From positions 62,001 through 126,000 of the forward strand of contig NZ_FNIJ01000017.1 in assembly GCF_900103845.1 (NCBI RefSeq): a stretch of 64,000 nucleotides of DNA, read 5' to 3'. The position numbers and the translations under genes were made by a program. This stretch comes from Pseudomonas jinjuensis. Its GTDB lineage: Bacteria > Pseudomonadota > Gammaproteobacteria > Pseudomonadales > Pseudomonadaceae. The notes under the pieces are model-generated. The model did not search any database and was not told the DNA's origin. It saw only the letters and a list, made by a program, of their open reading frames with translations. Positions within the stretch are counted from its first letter, which is position 1, and the number at the start of each line of letters is the position of its first letter. Positions 41,330-52,632 of the stretch are shown one piece after another.

Positions 41330-41340
41330 CCCGGAACCCC

Positions 41341-42420
41341 ATGCGCCCCCTCGTCGCCACCATCGATCTTTCCGCAATCCGTCACAACTACGCCCTGGCC
41401 AAACGCTGCGCGCCGGGCCGCGCGGCGTTCGCGGTGGTCAAGGCGAATGCCTACGGGCATGGCGCGCGGGAAGTGGTCGGCGCGCTGCATGACGACGCCG
41501 ACGGCTTCGCCGTGGCCTGCCTGGAAGAGGCGCTGGAAGTCCGCGCCGCGCATGCCACGGCGCGCATCCTGCTGCTGGAAGGCTGCTTCGAGTCGGCGGA
41601 ATACCTGGCCGCCGCGCAGCTGAAACTGGATGTGGCGGTGCAGGGCGTGGAGCAGGCGCAGGCGCTGCTCGCCGCCAGCCTGCCGGCGCCGCTGAACGTC
41701 TGGCTGAAACTGGATTCCGGCATGCACCGCCTCGGCTTTTCCCCGGCCGAGCTGCGCCAGTGGCACGCACGCCTGCGCCAGGCGCCACAGGTGGCCGAGC
41801 TCAACCTGATGAGCCATTTCGCCTGCGCCGACCTGCGCGGCGATGCGCATACCGAGGACCAAGTGGAAGCCTTCCTCGGCCTGCTCGACCTGGATTTCGA
41901 CCAGCGCTCCCTGGCCAATTCCGCGGCGGTGCTGACCATCCCCGCCGCGCACATGGACTGGCTGCGCCCGGGAATCATGCTCTACGGCGCCTCGCCCTTC
42001 GCCGATCTGTCCGCCGCCGAACTGGGCCTGCGCCCGGCGATGAGCCTGCAGGGCGCGCTCATCGCGGTGCGCGAGGTGGCGCCGGGAGAGAGCGTCGGCT
42101 ACGGCGCGGCCTGGGTCGCCCAGCGTCCGGCGCGGATCGGCACGCTCAGCTGCGGCTATGCCGACGGCTATCCGCGTCACGCGCCGAGCGGCACGCCGGT
42201 GCTGATCGGCGGCAGGCGCGCGCCGCTGGCGGGGCGGGTGTCGATGGACATGCTGGCGGTGGACCTCAGCGATCTGCCCGACACCAGGGTCGGCGACCCG
42301 GTGGAACTATGGGGCGCCAACCTGTCCGTGGACGAGGTCGCCAGTCACGCCGGGACCATCGGCTACGAATTGCTGACCAAGGTCACGGCGCGCGTACCCA
42401 GGCGCTACCTGCCCGTTTGA
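41341..42420 (+). CDS. alr: Alanine racemase
   Basis: Alr, 359 residues, a PLP enzyme giving D-alanine for peptidoglycan. The PLP lysine is residue 34 in [12 protein letters not shown], and the second-domain tyrosine lies in [27 protein letters not shown] and [12 protein letters not shown] are further family motifs. The ATG at 41341 gives [18 protein letters not shown] 49-codon in-frame extension upstream is made of the tandem repeat and is unlike any Alr. The ATG lacks a good ribosome binding site. It could in principle be a dadX-type paralogue, but position beside dnaB supports alr. Confidence 0.95.
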   Translation: MRPLVATIDLSAIRHNYALAKRCAPGRAAFAVVKANAYGHGAREVVGALHDDADGFAVACLEEALEVRAAHATARILLLEGCFESAEYLAAAQLKLDVAVQGVEQAQALLAASLPAPLNVWLKLDSGMHRLGFSPAELRQWHARLRQAPQVAELNLMSHFACADLRGDAHTEDQVEAFLGLLDLDFDQRSLANSAAVLTIPAAHMDWLRPGIMLYGASPFADLSAAELGLRPAMSLQGALIAVREVAPGESVGYGAAWVAQRPARIGTLSCGYADGYPRHAPSGTPVLIGGRRAPLAGRVSMDMLAVDLSDLPDTRVGDPVELWGANLSVDEVASHAGTIGYELLTKVTARVPRRYLPV

Positions 42421-42583
42421 GTGGCTCCGGGCGAAGATCGGCACCTGCGCCGACGTCCCGCGGCAGGCGCTCGCGATAGTGGTTCCGACTGAGCGTTCCG
42501 GTCGGAATTGCTCAATTTTTGTGCTATATTCCGCGCCCGCGTTTTTGCGCTCCCTATTCCTAGAGATACCCCCGGTGCCCGTG

Positions 42584-44836
<2,253 letters not shown>

Positions 44837-44856
44837 TTCCCTCGCTGTGACCGGCT

Positions 44857-44883
44857 GCATCCCGCGTGCAATGCGCGGGATGC
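44857..44883 (+). terminator. Hairpin after the YgiQ gene, possible terminator
   Basis: GCATCCCGCG and CGCGGGATGC pair perfectly around a short loop, 20 bases past the stop. There is no T-run, so termination is uncertain. Confidence 0.45.
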
Positions 44884-44982
44884 TCCAGCCCGGCTGCCGC
44901 TCCGTTTTCCTGGCGAAGCGGCAGGCGCGCAATCCCGTGCTAGCTTTTCTGGTTACTCCCCAACCTCCACGAGTAACCGGCC

Positions 44983-45831
44983 ATGGATGAAACGACCATA
45001 GTCAACGTCGGCACGGAAAAGATCTCTGCCCTGTGGGCAACCGTATCGCAGTACGCCATCGCCTTCGGCATGAAGATTCTCGCCGCCATCGCCTTCTGGG
45101 TGATCGGCCGCTGGCTGATCGGCCTGGCGGTGGGCATGGTGGAGAAGGCCCTGGCCCGACAGAGCGTCGATCCCACCGTGCTGCGCTATGTGGGCTCCTT
45201 CATCAGCGTCACCCTGAACATCATCCTGGTGATCGGCATCCTCGGCTATTTCGGCGTGCAGACCACCAGCCTGGCCGCGCTCATCGCCGCAGCCGGCGTG
45301 GCCATCGGCATGGCCTGGTCCGGCCTGCTGGCGAACCTCGCCGCCGGCGCCTTCATCATCGTCCTGCGGCCGTTCAAGGTCGGCGATTTCATCACCGCCG
45401 GCGGCGTGACCGGCACGGTGAAGGAAATCGGCCTGTTCGTCACCGCGATCAATACGCCGGACAACGTGCTGAGCCTGGTCGGCAACAACAAGATCTTCGG
45501 CGACACCATCCAGAACTACAGCCAGAACCCGTTCCGCCGGGTGGAGCTGAAGGCGCAGCTGTCCGGCGCGGCGGACTACCAGGCTGCCGTCGCCCTGCTC
45601 AAGCAGCGCATCGCGGCGATTCCCAACGTGCTGGAAGACCCGCCGGTGGATGTGGAAATCCTCGAATTCAACCTGGTCGGTCCGGTGCTGGCGGTGCGTC
45701 CGTACTGCCACAACGACAATTACTGGCAGGTGTATTTCGACACCAACCGGACCATCAAGGACGCGCTGGGCACCGACTTCCCGGCGCCGATGCCGGCGCA
45801 GACCATCATCGTGCAGCAGACCGGACAGTAG
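44983..45831 (+). CDS. mscS: Small-conductance mechanosensitive channel (MscS family)
   Basis: A 282-residue MscS-type channel. Three membrane helices occupy about residues 18-150. The pore helix TM3 is the Gly/Ala-rich AAGVAIGMAWSGLLANLAAG, followed by the beta domain (FIIVLRPFKVGDFITAGGVT). The remaining about 130 residues form the cytoplasmic vestibule. It relieves osmotic downshock by opening under membrane tension. A terminator follows. Confidence 0.94.
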   Translation: MDETTIVNVGTEKISALWATVSQYAIAFGMKILAAIAFWVIGRWLIGLAVGMVEKALARQSVDPTVLRYVGSFISVTLNIILVIGILGYFGVQTTSLAALIAAAGVAIGMAWSGLLANLAAGAFIIVLRPFKVGDFITAGGVTGTVKEIGLFVTAINTPDNVLSLVGNNKIFGDTIQNYSQNPFRRVELKAQLSGAADYQAAVALLKQRIAAIPNVLEDPPVDVEILEFNLVGPVLAVRPYCHNDNYWQVYFDTNRTIKDALGTDFPAPMPAQTIIVQQTGQ

Positions 45832-45854
45832 CGGCGCTCGCGTTTTCCAGCATG

Positions 45855-45884
45855 AAAAAGCCACTTCCGGGAGTGGCTTTTTCA
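45855..45884. terminator. Terminator after mscS
   Basis: AAAAAGCCACT and AGTGGCTTTTT form a perfect 11-base stem with a 6-base loop and tails in both directions. Confidence 0.9.
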
Positions 45885-46097
45885 TGTCCGCGTTGGGGAT
45901 GAGCGGTAGTAAATGAAGGGTGAGCGGTCCTTCAGAGCATTTCCTACAGCGCCGCGTATTTCGCTGTACAAGCCTGCAGGACATTTCCTTCCGCGCTGTC
46001 GGATCGGTCTGGCCGACCTGACCCATGCATGCCTTGCACCCTAGGCGGAGCCGCAGACAGCCCCGGCTCTGCACCTGTTCCCTGCAAGGCGATGCTC

Positions 46098-46583
46098 ATG
46101 AACAACTGCCCAAGCCTCGATGGTTTCACCCTGGTCGAGCTGATGGTCACGGTCGCGATCCTGGCGATCCTGCTGGCCATCGCCGCGCCCAGCTTCACCG
46201 GCACCATCCGCGACACCGGCGCACGGGCGGTTGCGCAGCAGCTGGTCAGCGCCCTGAACCTGGCGCGCAGCGAGGCGGTGATGCGCCGGGCCAGCGTCCA
46301 GGTCTGCCCGCGCAATGCGGATGCCACGGCCTGCGAGCCGGGCGCCGGGTGGAAATCGGGCTGGCTGGTCATCAGTGGCGATACGGTGATCAGGGCCTGG
46401 GACCCGCTGCAGGGCGAGGGAGGCGTCGAGGCCGACAGCCAGGCGATCACCTATGACGCGCAGGGGCGGGTCGCCCGGAGGACCACGCTGCAGGTCGGAG
46501 TGCCGTGTCCGGATTCCCAACCCTTCAACGTCACCATCAATCCCGTGGGCCGGGTGTTCCTGAGCCGGGAGGCCTGCTCATGA
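46098..46583 (+). CDS. GspH/FimT-family minor pseudopilin
   Basis: A 161-residue type IV pilin-like protein starting MNNCPSLDGFTLVELMVTVA. The prepilin peptidase site is G|FTLVE with the conserved glutamate at +5, followed by a hydrophobic helix to about residue 35. A C-terminal domain carries paired cysteines (QVCPRNADATAC and GVPCPDSQP). This is the FimT/FimU type that initiates the minor-pilin complex at the pilus tip. The start is ambiguous: the ATG at 46098 has CAAGG at good spacing, the ATG at 46092 is closer to it. It opens a six-gene operon with overlapping or near-touching genes. Confidence 0.88.
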   Translation: MNNCPSLDGFTLVELMVTVAILAILLAIAAPSFTGTIRDTGARAVAQQLVSALNLARSEAVMRRASVQVCPRNADATACEPGAGWKSGWLVISGDTVIRAWDPLQGEGGVEADSQAITYDAQGRVARRTTLQVGVPCPDSQPFNVTINPVGRVFLSREACS

Positions 46584-47062
46584 GCGGTTCGGGCAGGCAG
46601 CAGGGCATGACCCTGATCGAACTCCTGGTTTCCATCGTCATCCTGTCGATCGGCCTGCTCGGGCTCGCCGGGCTGCAGAACACCGGCCTCGCCTCCAGCC
46701 ACAGCGCCTACTACCGAACCCAGGCGTCCTGGCTGGCCTACGAGATGGCGGACCTGATGCGCGCCAACCTGAAGGCCGCACAGGACAACGCCTACGACGT
46801 CGAATTCGCCGACGTTGCCAAGGGCTGCCCGGAGGTCGTCGGCGGCACTCGCGCCCAGGCGGACCTGAGCCAATGGCTCAACAGGGTCTGTACCGCCCTG
46901 GGCGGGACCGGCAGCGGGGCGATCCAGGTGAGCCGGGACGGCAGCCTGTACGGCGCCACCATCTCCGTCCGCTGGGACGACGGGCATGGGCGGATTCGGC
47001 AGGCCGACGATGCCGGTTCCGATGGCGACCGGCAGACCTTCACCTATCACACGAGTCTCTGA
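46580..47062 (+). CDS. PilV-like minor pilin
   Basis: A 160-residue prepilin. The leader MSGSGRQQG is followed by the cleavage site G|MTLIELLVSIVILSIGLLG and the PilV hallmark LAGLQNTGLASSHSAYYRTQASWLAYEMADLMRAN-type helix. The globular part has two cysteines (residues near 80 and 100). Its ATG overlaps the preceding TGA. It corresponds in order and features to pilV of the P. aeruginosa fimU-pilE cluster. Confidence 0.88.
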   Translation: MSGSGRQQGMTLIELLVSIVILSIGLLGLAGLQNTGLASSHSAYYRTQASWLAYEMADLMRANLKAAQDNAYDVEFADVAKGCPEVVGGTRAQADLSQWLNRVCTALGGTGSGAIQVSRDGSLYGATISVRWDDGHGRIRQADDAGSDGDRQTFTYHTSL

Positions 47063-47063
47063 C

Positions 47064-47993
47064 ATGCGGCCGATCCACCAGCACGGACTCTCGCTCGTCG
47101 AACTGCTGATCGCCATGGCCCTCAGCCTGCTGCTGATGGCCGGCGTGCTGCAGGTCTTTCTCGCCAGCAAGAACACCTACCTGACCAACATGGCGCTCGC
47201 GGAACTGCAGGAAAACGGCCGCTTCGCCCTGGACACCATCACGCTCGACCTGCGCAACGCGGGATTCCGGGGCGCCTGTCTTGCCGGGATGGGCAATGGC
47301 AGTGGCTCGGGCAGCGACCTGTATTCGCTGGATCGGTCCGGTATCAATGGCGTCGGCGGAAAGGTGACCGCCACCTGGGTACCGACGGGGCGGCTGGCGG
47401 GAACCGATGCGCTGCTGGTCAAGTACGCGACGGACGCGGGGCTCGAGGCCCGCTCGATCGCGGGCGACACCGTCACCCTGGCCGAGGGCAACGCGGCGCC
47501 GGGAGCGTTCTACGTCCTCTCCGACCAACGCTCCTGCCGGATCGTGAAGAACACCGGTGAAGGCGGAAAGAGCATCACGGCGGATAGCTCCCTGGAGCAT
47601 TTCCTGGAGAGCGCGACCCGGGCCTATCCCTATCGCTACGCCATCTACTGGATCGGCACGGGCTCGGATGGCGACCCGGCGCTCTTCGTCACCGACAGCA
47701 GCGGCGGCAACGAGCTGGTTTCCGGGGTCGCCGGCCTGAGCCTGCGCTATGGCGTGCAGGCCGAGGGCGCCGATGGCATCGGGCAGTACAAGGCGGCCGC
47801 CGAGATGTCGGCCGGCGACTGGCCGAAGGTGCTGGCGGTGCGCATCGGCCTGCTGCTGCAGAGCCGTTCGGCGAACGTCATGGATACGCCGATGGGCGTG
47901 GAGTTCGACGGCAGGACCGTGCCCGACAAGCCGGACCACCGTATGCGCCTGGTGGTGGGCAGCACCACCGCCATTCGCAACTACCTGCCATGA
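47064..47993 (+). CDS. PilW-like minor pilin
   Basis: A 309-residue prepilin, the largest of the set, as PilW is. The leader MRPIHQHG ends at G|LSLVELLIAMALSLLLMAGV, and the N-terminal helix continues into LQENGRFALDTITLDLRNAG, a segment typical of PilW. Cysteine pair near residues 73 and 158. It starts one base after the pilV stop. In type IV pili this protein joins FimU, PilV and PilX at the tip that carries PilY1. Confidence 0.87.
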   Translation: MRPIHQHGLSLVELLIAMALSLLLMAGVLQVFLASKNTYLTNMALAELQENGRFALDTITLDLRNAGFRGACLAGMGNGSGSGSDLYSLDRSGINGVGGKVTATWVPTGRLAGTDALLVKYATDAGLEARSIAGDTVTLAEGNAAPGAFYVLSDQRSCRIVKNTGEGGKSITADSSLEHFLESATRAYPYRYAIYWIGTGSDGDPALFVTDSSGGNELVSGVAGLSLRYGVQAEGADGIGQYKAAAEMSAGDWPKVLAVRIGLLLQSRSANVMDTPMGVEFDGRTVPDKPDHRMRLVVGSTTAIRNYLP

Positions 47994-48004
47994 GGAGGCT
48001 GTCC

Positions 48005-48496
48005 ATGCACGGACCATCGCAGCGCGGGGCGGTACTTCTGGTCGCCCTGGTCATGTTGCTGCTGCTGACCATCATCGGGCTGGCCGGCATGCGCGGGGCC
48101 AATCTCGAGGAACGCATGGCCGGCAATCTGCGCGAGCAGATGATTTCGTTCCAGGCGGCCGAAGCGGCGCTGCGCGCAGGGGAGCAGGAGAGCCGCGAGA
48201 TCTTCAGGAGCATGCCGATCGGGCACGCGGCTTACGACGCCAGGGCCGGGGTGGAGCTGAGCGGTTTCTCCTACCGGGGCGAACTGGAGAAGGGCGCGCC
48301 GGACGTTTCGAGCAAGCCCACCTACAGCCTGAAGTACCTCCGGGACATCAACAACGAGGGGCTGGAAGTCGGCAAGGGCAGGTCCGCCTACGGCGCCGTC
48401 GTCCAGATCCGGGCCACCGGGTACGGCATGGGGGAAAGCGCTGGAGGCGATTCCGTCGCCAGCGCCTCGTTGACCAGCATCTATTTCCTCCGGTGA
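48005..48496 (+). CDS. PilX-like minor pilin
   Basis: A 163-residue protein. The N-terminus MHGPSQRGAVLLVALVMLLL lacks a glutamate at +5, as PilX proteins do. The diagnostic PilX segment is MRGANLEERMAGNLREQ with FQAAEAALRAGEQE. The ATG at 48005 is preceded by GAGGAGG and is preferred to the ATG at 47990 that overlaps the pilW stop. It lies directly upstream of pilY1. Confidence 0.87.
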   Translation: MHGPSQRGAVLLVALVMLLLLTIIGLAGMRGANLEERMAGNLREQMISFQAAEAALRAGEQESREIFRSMPIGHAAYDARAGVELSGFSYRGELEKGAPDVSSKPTYSLKYLRDINNEGLEVGKGRSAYGAVVQIRATGYGMGESAGGDSVASASLTSIYFLR

Positions 48497-48523
48497 TGCC
48501 GGGGCGTATTTCAGGAGACCAAT

Positions 48524-51500
48524 GTGAAGCGTCGGACTGTATGGAGAGGGTTGGGCGGCCTCGGCACCGGGGTGATCATCGGCTTGAGCGGTTCGTTGCA
48601 GGCCGGGCCCGTCAGCCAGGCACCGCTGCAGGTCGGCGGCGGCAGCGTTCCGGGAAGCCTGGTGCTGACGCCGTCCGTGGAATACCCCACGGTCGTCAGC
48701 GCGGCCAATATCGATGGCACCTACTCGGCGAGCAAGACATTCGCCGGGTACTTCGACCCGGACAAGTGCTACAGCTACCAGTACGGTTCCGCGGATGCCG
48801 ATCGGTATTTCAGACCGGTCGGCCTTGCGGCCGGCCATGCCTGTTCCGGTAACTGGAGCGGCAACTACCTGAACTGGGCCGCGACCCAGACCATCGATAC
48901 CTTCCGTTCCGCCCTGACCGGCGGAGACCGCTTCATCGACACCGTGGGGCTGACGGTTCTGCAGAAGGCCCGAAGCTTCCAGTGGGGGTTTCCCGATCGT
49001 TCCATCGCCAGCAGTGAAGCAGGGGGAGCCACGCCCTTTTCCGGGAGCGGGTTCCATACCCGTATCCGCCTTCAGGAGCGAAGCATGCTGTTCAGCCAGA
49101 GCGCTGAATTCCCCGGCGCTCCAGTCGATTACCAGCCCGGCGTAGCTGTCGATCCCGCGAAAACCTACAAGGTCTATGTTCGGGTGCAGGTCTGCGCCTC
49201 GGCCAATCTGCTGGAGGAAAACTGTCGCCAATATGGCAGCAACTACAAGCCGGAAGGGTTGTTGCAGCAGTACTCGAAGAAAATGCGGTTCAGCGTCTTC
49301 AGTTATCTCAATAACAGATATGGGTGGGAGAATCGGGAAAATATCAAACGCGATGGCGGCGTTCTGCGGGCGCGGCAGAAATTCGTGGGGCCGGTTCTGG
49401 ATACGGGTGAAGACAACCCGGACAAGGAGTGGTCGCCGGTCACCGGGATATTCCTGGAAAATCCCTCTCCGGCCGATGCGGTGGACACCCTGCTCGTCGC
49501 TCCGGGCGTTCCGGTGAGCAGAAGCGGTGTCGCCAACTACATCAACAAGTTCGGCGAGCTGGGAGCGAAGTCGTATGACAATGTCAGCGAGCTCTACTAC
49601 GCGGCCACTCGCTATCTGAAGAATCAGGGCAACGTCCCCGAGTGGTCAGCCAGCCCGACCAGTAACGAAATCGACAATTTCCCGGTCATCACCAGCTGGG
49701 ACGACCCGATCAGGTACTCCTGCCAGAAGAACGCCATCCTCGGTATCGGTGACGTCAACACGCACGGGGACAAGAACCTGCCCGGGGGCAAAGGTACAAC
49801 TGCGGAGCCGGACTTGCCGCAGCTGGTCGCAGACGACAAGACCGTGGACGCGGAAGAATCAACCAGGCGGGTGGGACTTATCGAGGGTGTAACTACCCTC
49901 TTCGATCACAACGACGGCGGCTCCCTCTACATCGCCGGGCTGGCTTACGACGCGCACGTGAAGGACATCCGTCCGGATCTCCCAGGCAAGCAGACGGTTT
50001 CCACCTATTGGGTGGACGTGCAGGAAGGTGGCGTTCTGACCAACCGTTCGCGCAACCAGTACTGGCTCGCCGCCAAGTACGGTGGTTTCACTGTGCCGAA
50101 GAACTATGTCTACGACCGCAGTTCGCCCCTGCCGATTGACTGGTGGCATACCAATTCGGACATCCTGAGCACCGGAGACCCGCGCCCGGACAACTTCTTC
50201 ACGGGAGGCGACCCCGTCACCATGCGCGAGAGCCTGAAGAAGGCGTTCGCCCTGATCGCGGCGGACGAGGCGAAAAGTACCGGAAACCTTTCGTTCAGCA
50301 GCTCTCGTGTTGCGGTTGGATCCGGAGTCTTCACCGCAACACTCAATCCCCGCTACTGGAGTGGGGACCTGCTGATGTGGAAGGCGAGCGTAGGCACCGA
50401 TGGAGCGGTGAGCTATTCGCAGGCCTGGGCCGCGGGCAGCAAGCTCGATGCGCTGACAGACGCCCAACTTGGGGGGCGAAATATCCTCACCGTCCGACCG
50501 GCCACTGGAGCGCCGGGCAATTCGCCCAGCATCGCCACGCAAGGGGCGACCTTTACCTGGAGCGACCTCTCGGCCGAGCAGCGTTCCGCGCTGGCTGCCG
50601 ATCCGAACCAGGCACAGGCTTTGTTGAAATATCTTCGTGGCTCGCGTGTGCAGGAGAAAACCTCTCCAGATGATGACTCCGCGGCCAGGCCCTACCGGCA
50701 GCGCGGCAGTCGACTGGGCGATATCGTCAACTCCCTGCCGGCTTACTCCTGGCACGATCCGCAGCCCTATGACTCCCTGGCATCCTCCGTGGGCAACGGG
50801 AAAACGCTGGGAAGTACCTATCTGGAATTCCTGCAGTCCGATACCTATCAACAGCGCGTGCCTCTGGTCGTGGTCGGAGCCAATGACGGCATGCTCCATG
50901 GCTTCGACGCCAGCACCGTCGCGAGTGGTTCGGGTGGCGAGGAGTTGTTCGCCTACGTACCGGCTTCGGTCTTTCCCAACCTGCATGAACTGGCCGATCC
51001 GGCCTACACCCATCGCTACTTCGTCGACGGGACGCCGGTGATCGGCAATGCATGGACCGGCAGCGCATGGAAGACCTTGCTGGTGGGTACCGCTGGCGCG
51101 GGTGGCAACAGCGTGTTCGCCCTGGACGTGACCGATCCGGCGCATATGGGCAGGAGCAGCGTGCTCTGGGAGTTCAGCCATCCGGACATGGGCTACACAC
51201 TTGGCAAGCCGGCTCTGGCCGCCCTGCGTTCGGGCAAGTTCGTCGTGATCGTGACCTCCGGTGCCCACGATCCGACTGCCAACCATGGCTATATCTGGAT
51301 ACTCGATGCCGCCAATGGCTCGGTGTTATCGCGCGTGACGCTTGCCGGTGCTGGCGACCTGGGGACCGTCACCGCCATCAACACCGCTGGCGGCGTCACC
51401 GCCAACCGGCTCTACGTCGGCGACAGCAAGGGCAATCTCTGGCGCGTGGATCTTGCCGGCGATGACGGTGGCGCGTCGGCCATTCCGCCGTCGCTCAATG

Positions 51501-52162
51501 GTGGGCCGATGTTCCGGGCGGAGCTGGCGGACGGGACCATGCAGCCGATCACGGCAGCGGTTTCCGCCGCCCTCAATCGCAAGGGCGAGGTGATGGTTCT
51601 GTTCGGCACGGGACGTTTCTACCGGGTGGGCGACAACGAGTTGCCTGCCTTGTCGCAGAAGCCGGAGGTCGAAAGCCTGTACGCGGTCTTCGACACCGGA
51701 ACGGCAGTTTCGGGGCGTTCCATGTTGCTGGAGCAGACGCTCGAGCTGAACCCGCCCGGTCTCTCTTCCAACCAGCTGGAGTCCACCAGTCTGGGCTGGT
51801 ATGTGGATCTACCGGCGGATGGCACGAGGGTGATCGAGAAGCCGCAAATACTCGACATGCAGTTCGCCCTGTTCAATGTGATCACGCCTGGCGGTGATCC
51901 CTGTGATGGCGGGATCAGCCACGGTTCCATCGCTGCCGACTTGTACAGCGGGGGCCAGCTGAACTATGCGCTATTCGATTCGGATGGCGACGGAGTGCCG
52001 GATACCAACGTGATCATGGATAGGTCCAGCGGCACGGGAATCCAGTCGGGAGATGGCGGAGATATCTACACGAACGAGCTCGGTCCTGATGGCCTGCCAA
52101 TCGCGAAGAAGGTCAAGCTTCCCTACGACGCCGGCCGGAAGGGCTGGCAGGAGCCCCGCTGA
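48524..52162 (+). CDS. PilY1-like pilus tip adhesin / anti-retraction protein
   Basis: A 1212-residue protein from a GTG with CAGGAGA upstream. A signal peptide (about 1-32) leads into a long N-terminal region holding PSVEYPTV, GYFDPDKCYSYQYG and CSGNWSGNYLNWAATQTID. I see no DxSxS metal site of a von Willebrand A domain. The C-terminal half is the PilY1 beta-propeller (about 690-1100) with VVVGANDGMLHGFDAS, TLLVGTAGAGGNSVFALDVT and LWRVDLAGDD. The propeller calcium loop of P. aeruginosa PilY1 is replaced by INTAGGVTANR (about residues 952-962). A different acidic loop, DSDGDGVPD, is at residues 1152-1160. Base composition dips in the N-terminal third. Confidence 0.88.
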   Translation: MKRRTVWRGLGGLGTGVIIGLSGSLQAGPVSQAPLQVGGGSVPGSLVLTPSVEYPTVVSAANIDGTYSASKTFAGYFDPDKCYSYQYGSADADRYFRPVGLAAGHACSGNWSGNYLNWAATQTIDTFRSALTGGDRFIDTVGLTVLQKARSFQWGFPDRSIASSEAGGATPFSGSGFHTRIRLQERSMLFSQSAEFPGAPVDYQPGVAVDPAKTYKVYVRVQVCASANLLEENCRQYGSNYKPEGLLQQYSKKMRFSVFSYLNNRYGWENRENIKRDGGVLRARQKFVGPVLDTGEDNPDKEWSPVTGIFLENPSPADAVDTLLVAPGVPVSRSGVANYINKFGELGAKSYDNVSELYYAATRYLKNQGNVPEWSASPTSNEIDNFPVITSWDDPIRYSCQKNAILGIGDVNTHGDKNLPGGKGTTAEPDLPQLVADDKTVDAEESTRRVGLIEGVTTLFDHNDGGSLYIAGLAYDAHVKDIRPDLPGKQTVSTYWVDVQEGGVLTNRSRNQYWLAAKYGGFTVPKNYVYDRSSPLPIDWWHTNSDILSTGDPRPDNFFTGGDPVTMRESLKKAFALIAADEAKSTGNLSFSSSRVAVGSGVFTATLNPRYWSGDLLMWKASVGTDGAVSYSQAWAAGSKLDALTDAQLGGRNILTVRPATGAPGNSPSIATQGATFTWSDLSAEQRSALAADPNQAQALLKYLRGSRVQEKTSPDDDSAARPYRQRGSRLGDIVNSLPAYSWHDPQPYDSLASSVGNGKTLGSTYLEFLQSDTYQQRVPLVVVGANDGMLHGFDASTVASGSGGEELFAYVPASVFPNLHELADPAYTHRYFVDGTPVIGNAWTGSAWKTLLVGTAGAGGNSVFALDVTDPAHMGRSSVLWEFSHPDMGYTLGKPALAALRSGKFVVIVTSGAHDPTANHGYIWILDAANGSVLSRVTLAGAGDLGTVTAINTAGGVTANRLYVGDSKGNLWRVDLAGDDGGASAIPPSLNGGPMFRAELADGTMQPITAAVSAALNRKGEVMVLFGTGRFYRVGDNELPALSQKPEVESLYAVFDTGTAVSGRSMLLEQTLELNPPGLSSNQLESTSLGWYVDLPADGTRVIEKPQILDMQFALFNVITPGGDPCDGGISHGSIAADLYSGGQLNYALFDSDGDGVPDTNVIMDRSSGTGIQSGDGGDIYTNELGPDGLPIAKKVKLPYDAGRKGWQEPR

Positions 52163-52163
52163 C

Positions 52164-52583
52164 ATGGACAGTTCACTGCGCCGCGCAGCCGGCTTCACCC
52201 TCATCGAAGTGATGATCGTGGTCGCCATCGTCGGCATCCTCGCCGCCATCGCCTATCCCTCCTACCTGGAACACATCCGCCAGGCCCGCCGTGCGGATGC
52301 GCAGAAGTCGCTGGTGGAGCTCTCGCAGTTCATGGAGCGCTACTACACCAGCCGGGGCACCTACGTGGGAGCGGAGCTGCCATTCAGCGTCTCGCCCAGG
52401 GAAGGCGGGCAGGCGTTCTACGAACTGGATTTCATCGAGGACCCCACGGCTTCGGGCTACGGCCTGAAGGCCGAGCCGGTGGGCGCGATGGCACAGGACG
52501 AGTGCGGAACCCTGACGCTCAGCAGCACCGGACTCAAGGGGCAGGCGGACGGACAGTCGCTGGCCCGCTGCTGGAAGCGCTGA
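52164..52583 (+). CDS. PilE-like minor pilin
   Basis: A 139-residue prepilin that closes the operon. It reads MDSSLRRAAG|FTLIEVMIVVAIVGILAAIA with glutamate at +5. It continues YPSYLEHIRQARRADAQKSL and has a C-terminal cysteine pair (DECGTL, ARCWKR) like the D-region of pilins. It starts one base after the pilY1 stop; there is no pilY2 between. A bidirectional terminator follows. Confidence 0.9.
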   Translation: MDSSLRRAAGFTLIEVMIVVAIVGILAAIAYPSYLEHIRQARRADAQKSLVELSQFMERYYTSRGTYVGAELPFSVSPREGGQAFYELDFIEDPTASGYGLKAEPVGAMAQDECGTLTLSSTGLKGQADGQSLARCWKR

Positions 52584-52594
52584 CGCTGCAAAGA

Positions 52595-52625
52595 CGAAGG
52601 CCACCCCGCGGTGGCCTTCGTTCTT
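52595..52625. terminator. Terminator between the pilin operon and the LOG gene
   Basis: CGAAGGCCAC and GTGGCCTTCG form a 10-base stem around a 6-base loop with TTCTTC after it, between two converging genes. Confidence 0.85.
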
Positions 52626-52632
52626 CCGCGCA

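Noticed and set aside
41194-41340. In-frame N-terminal extension of alr through the tandem repeat
   Set aside because: The extension is a repeated heptapeptide unlike any alanine racemase, and the family N-terminus begins at 41341. It is kept only as a possible upstream frame.
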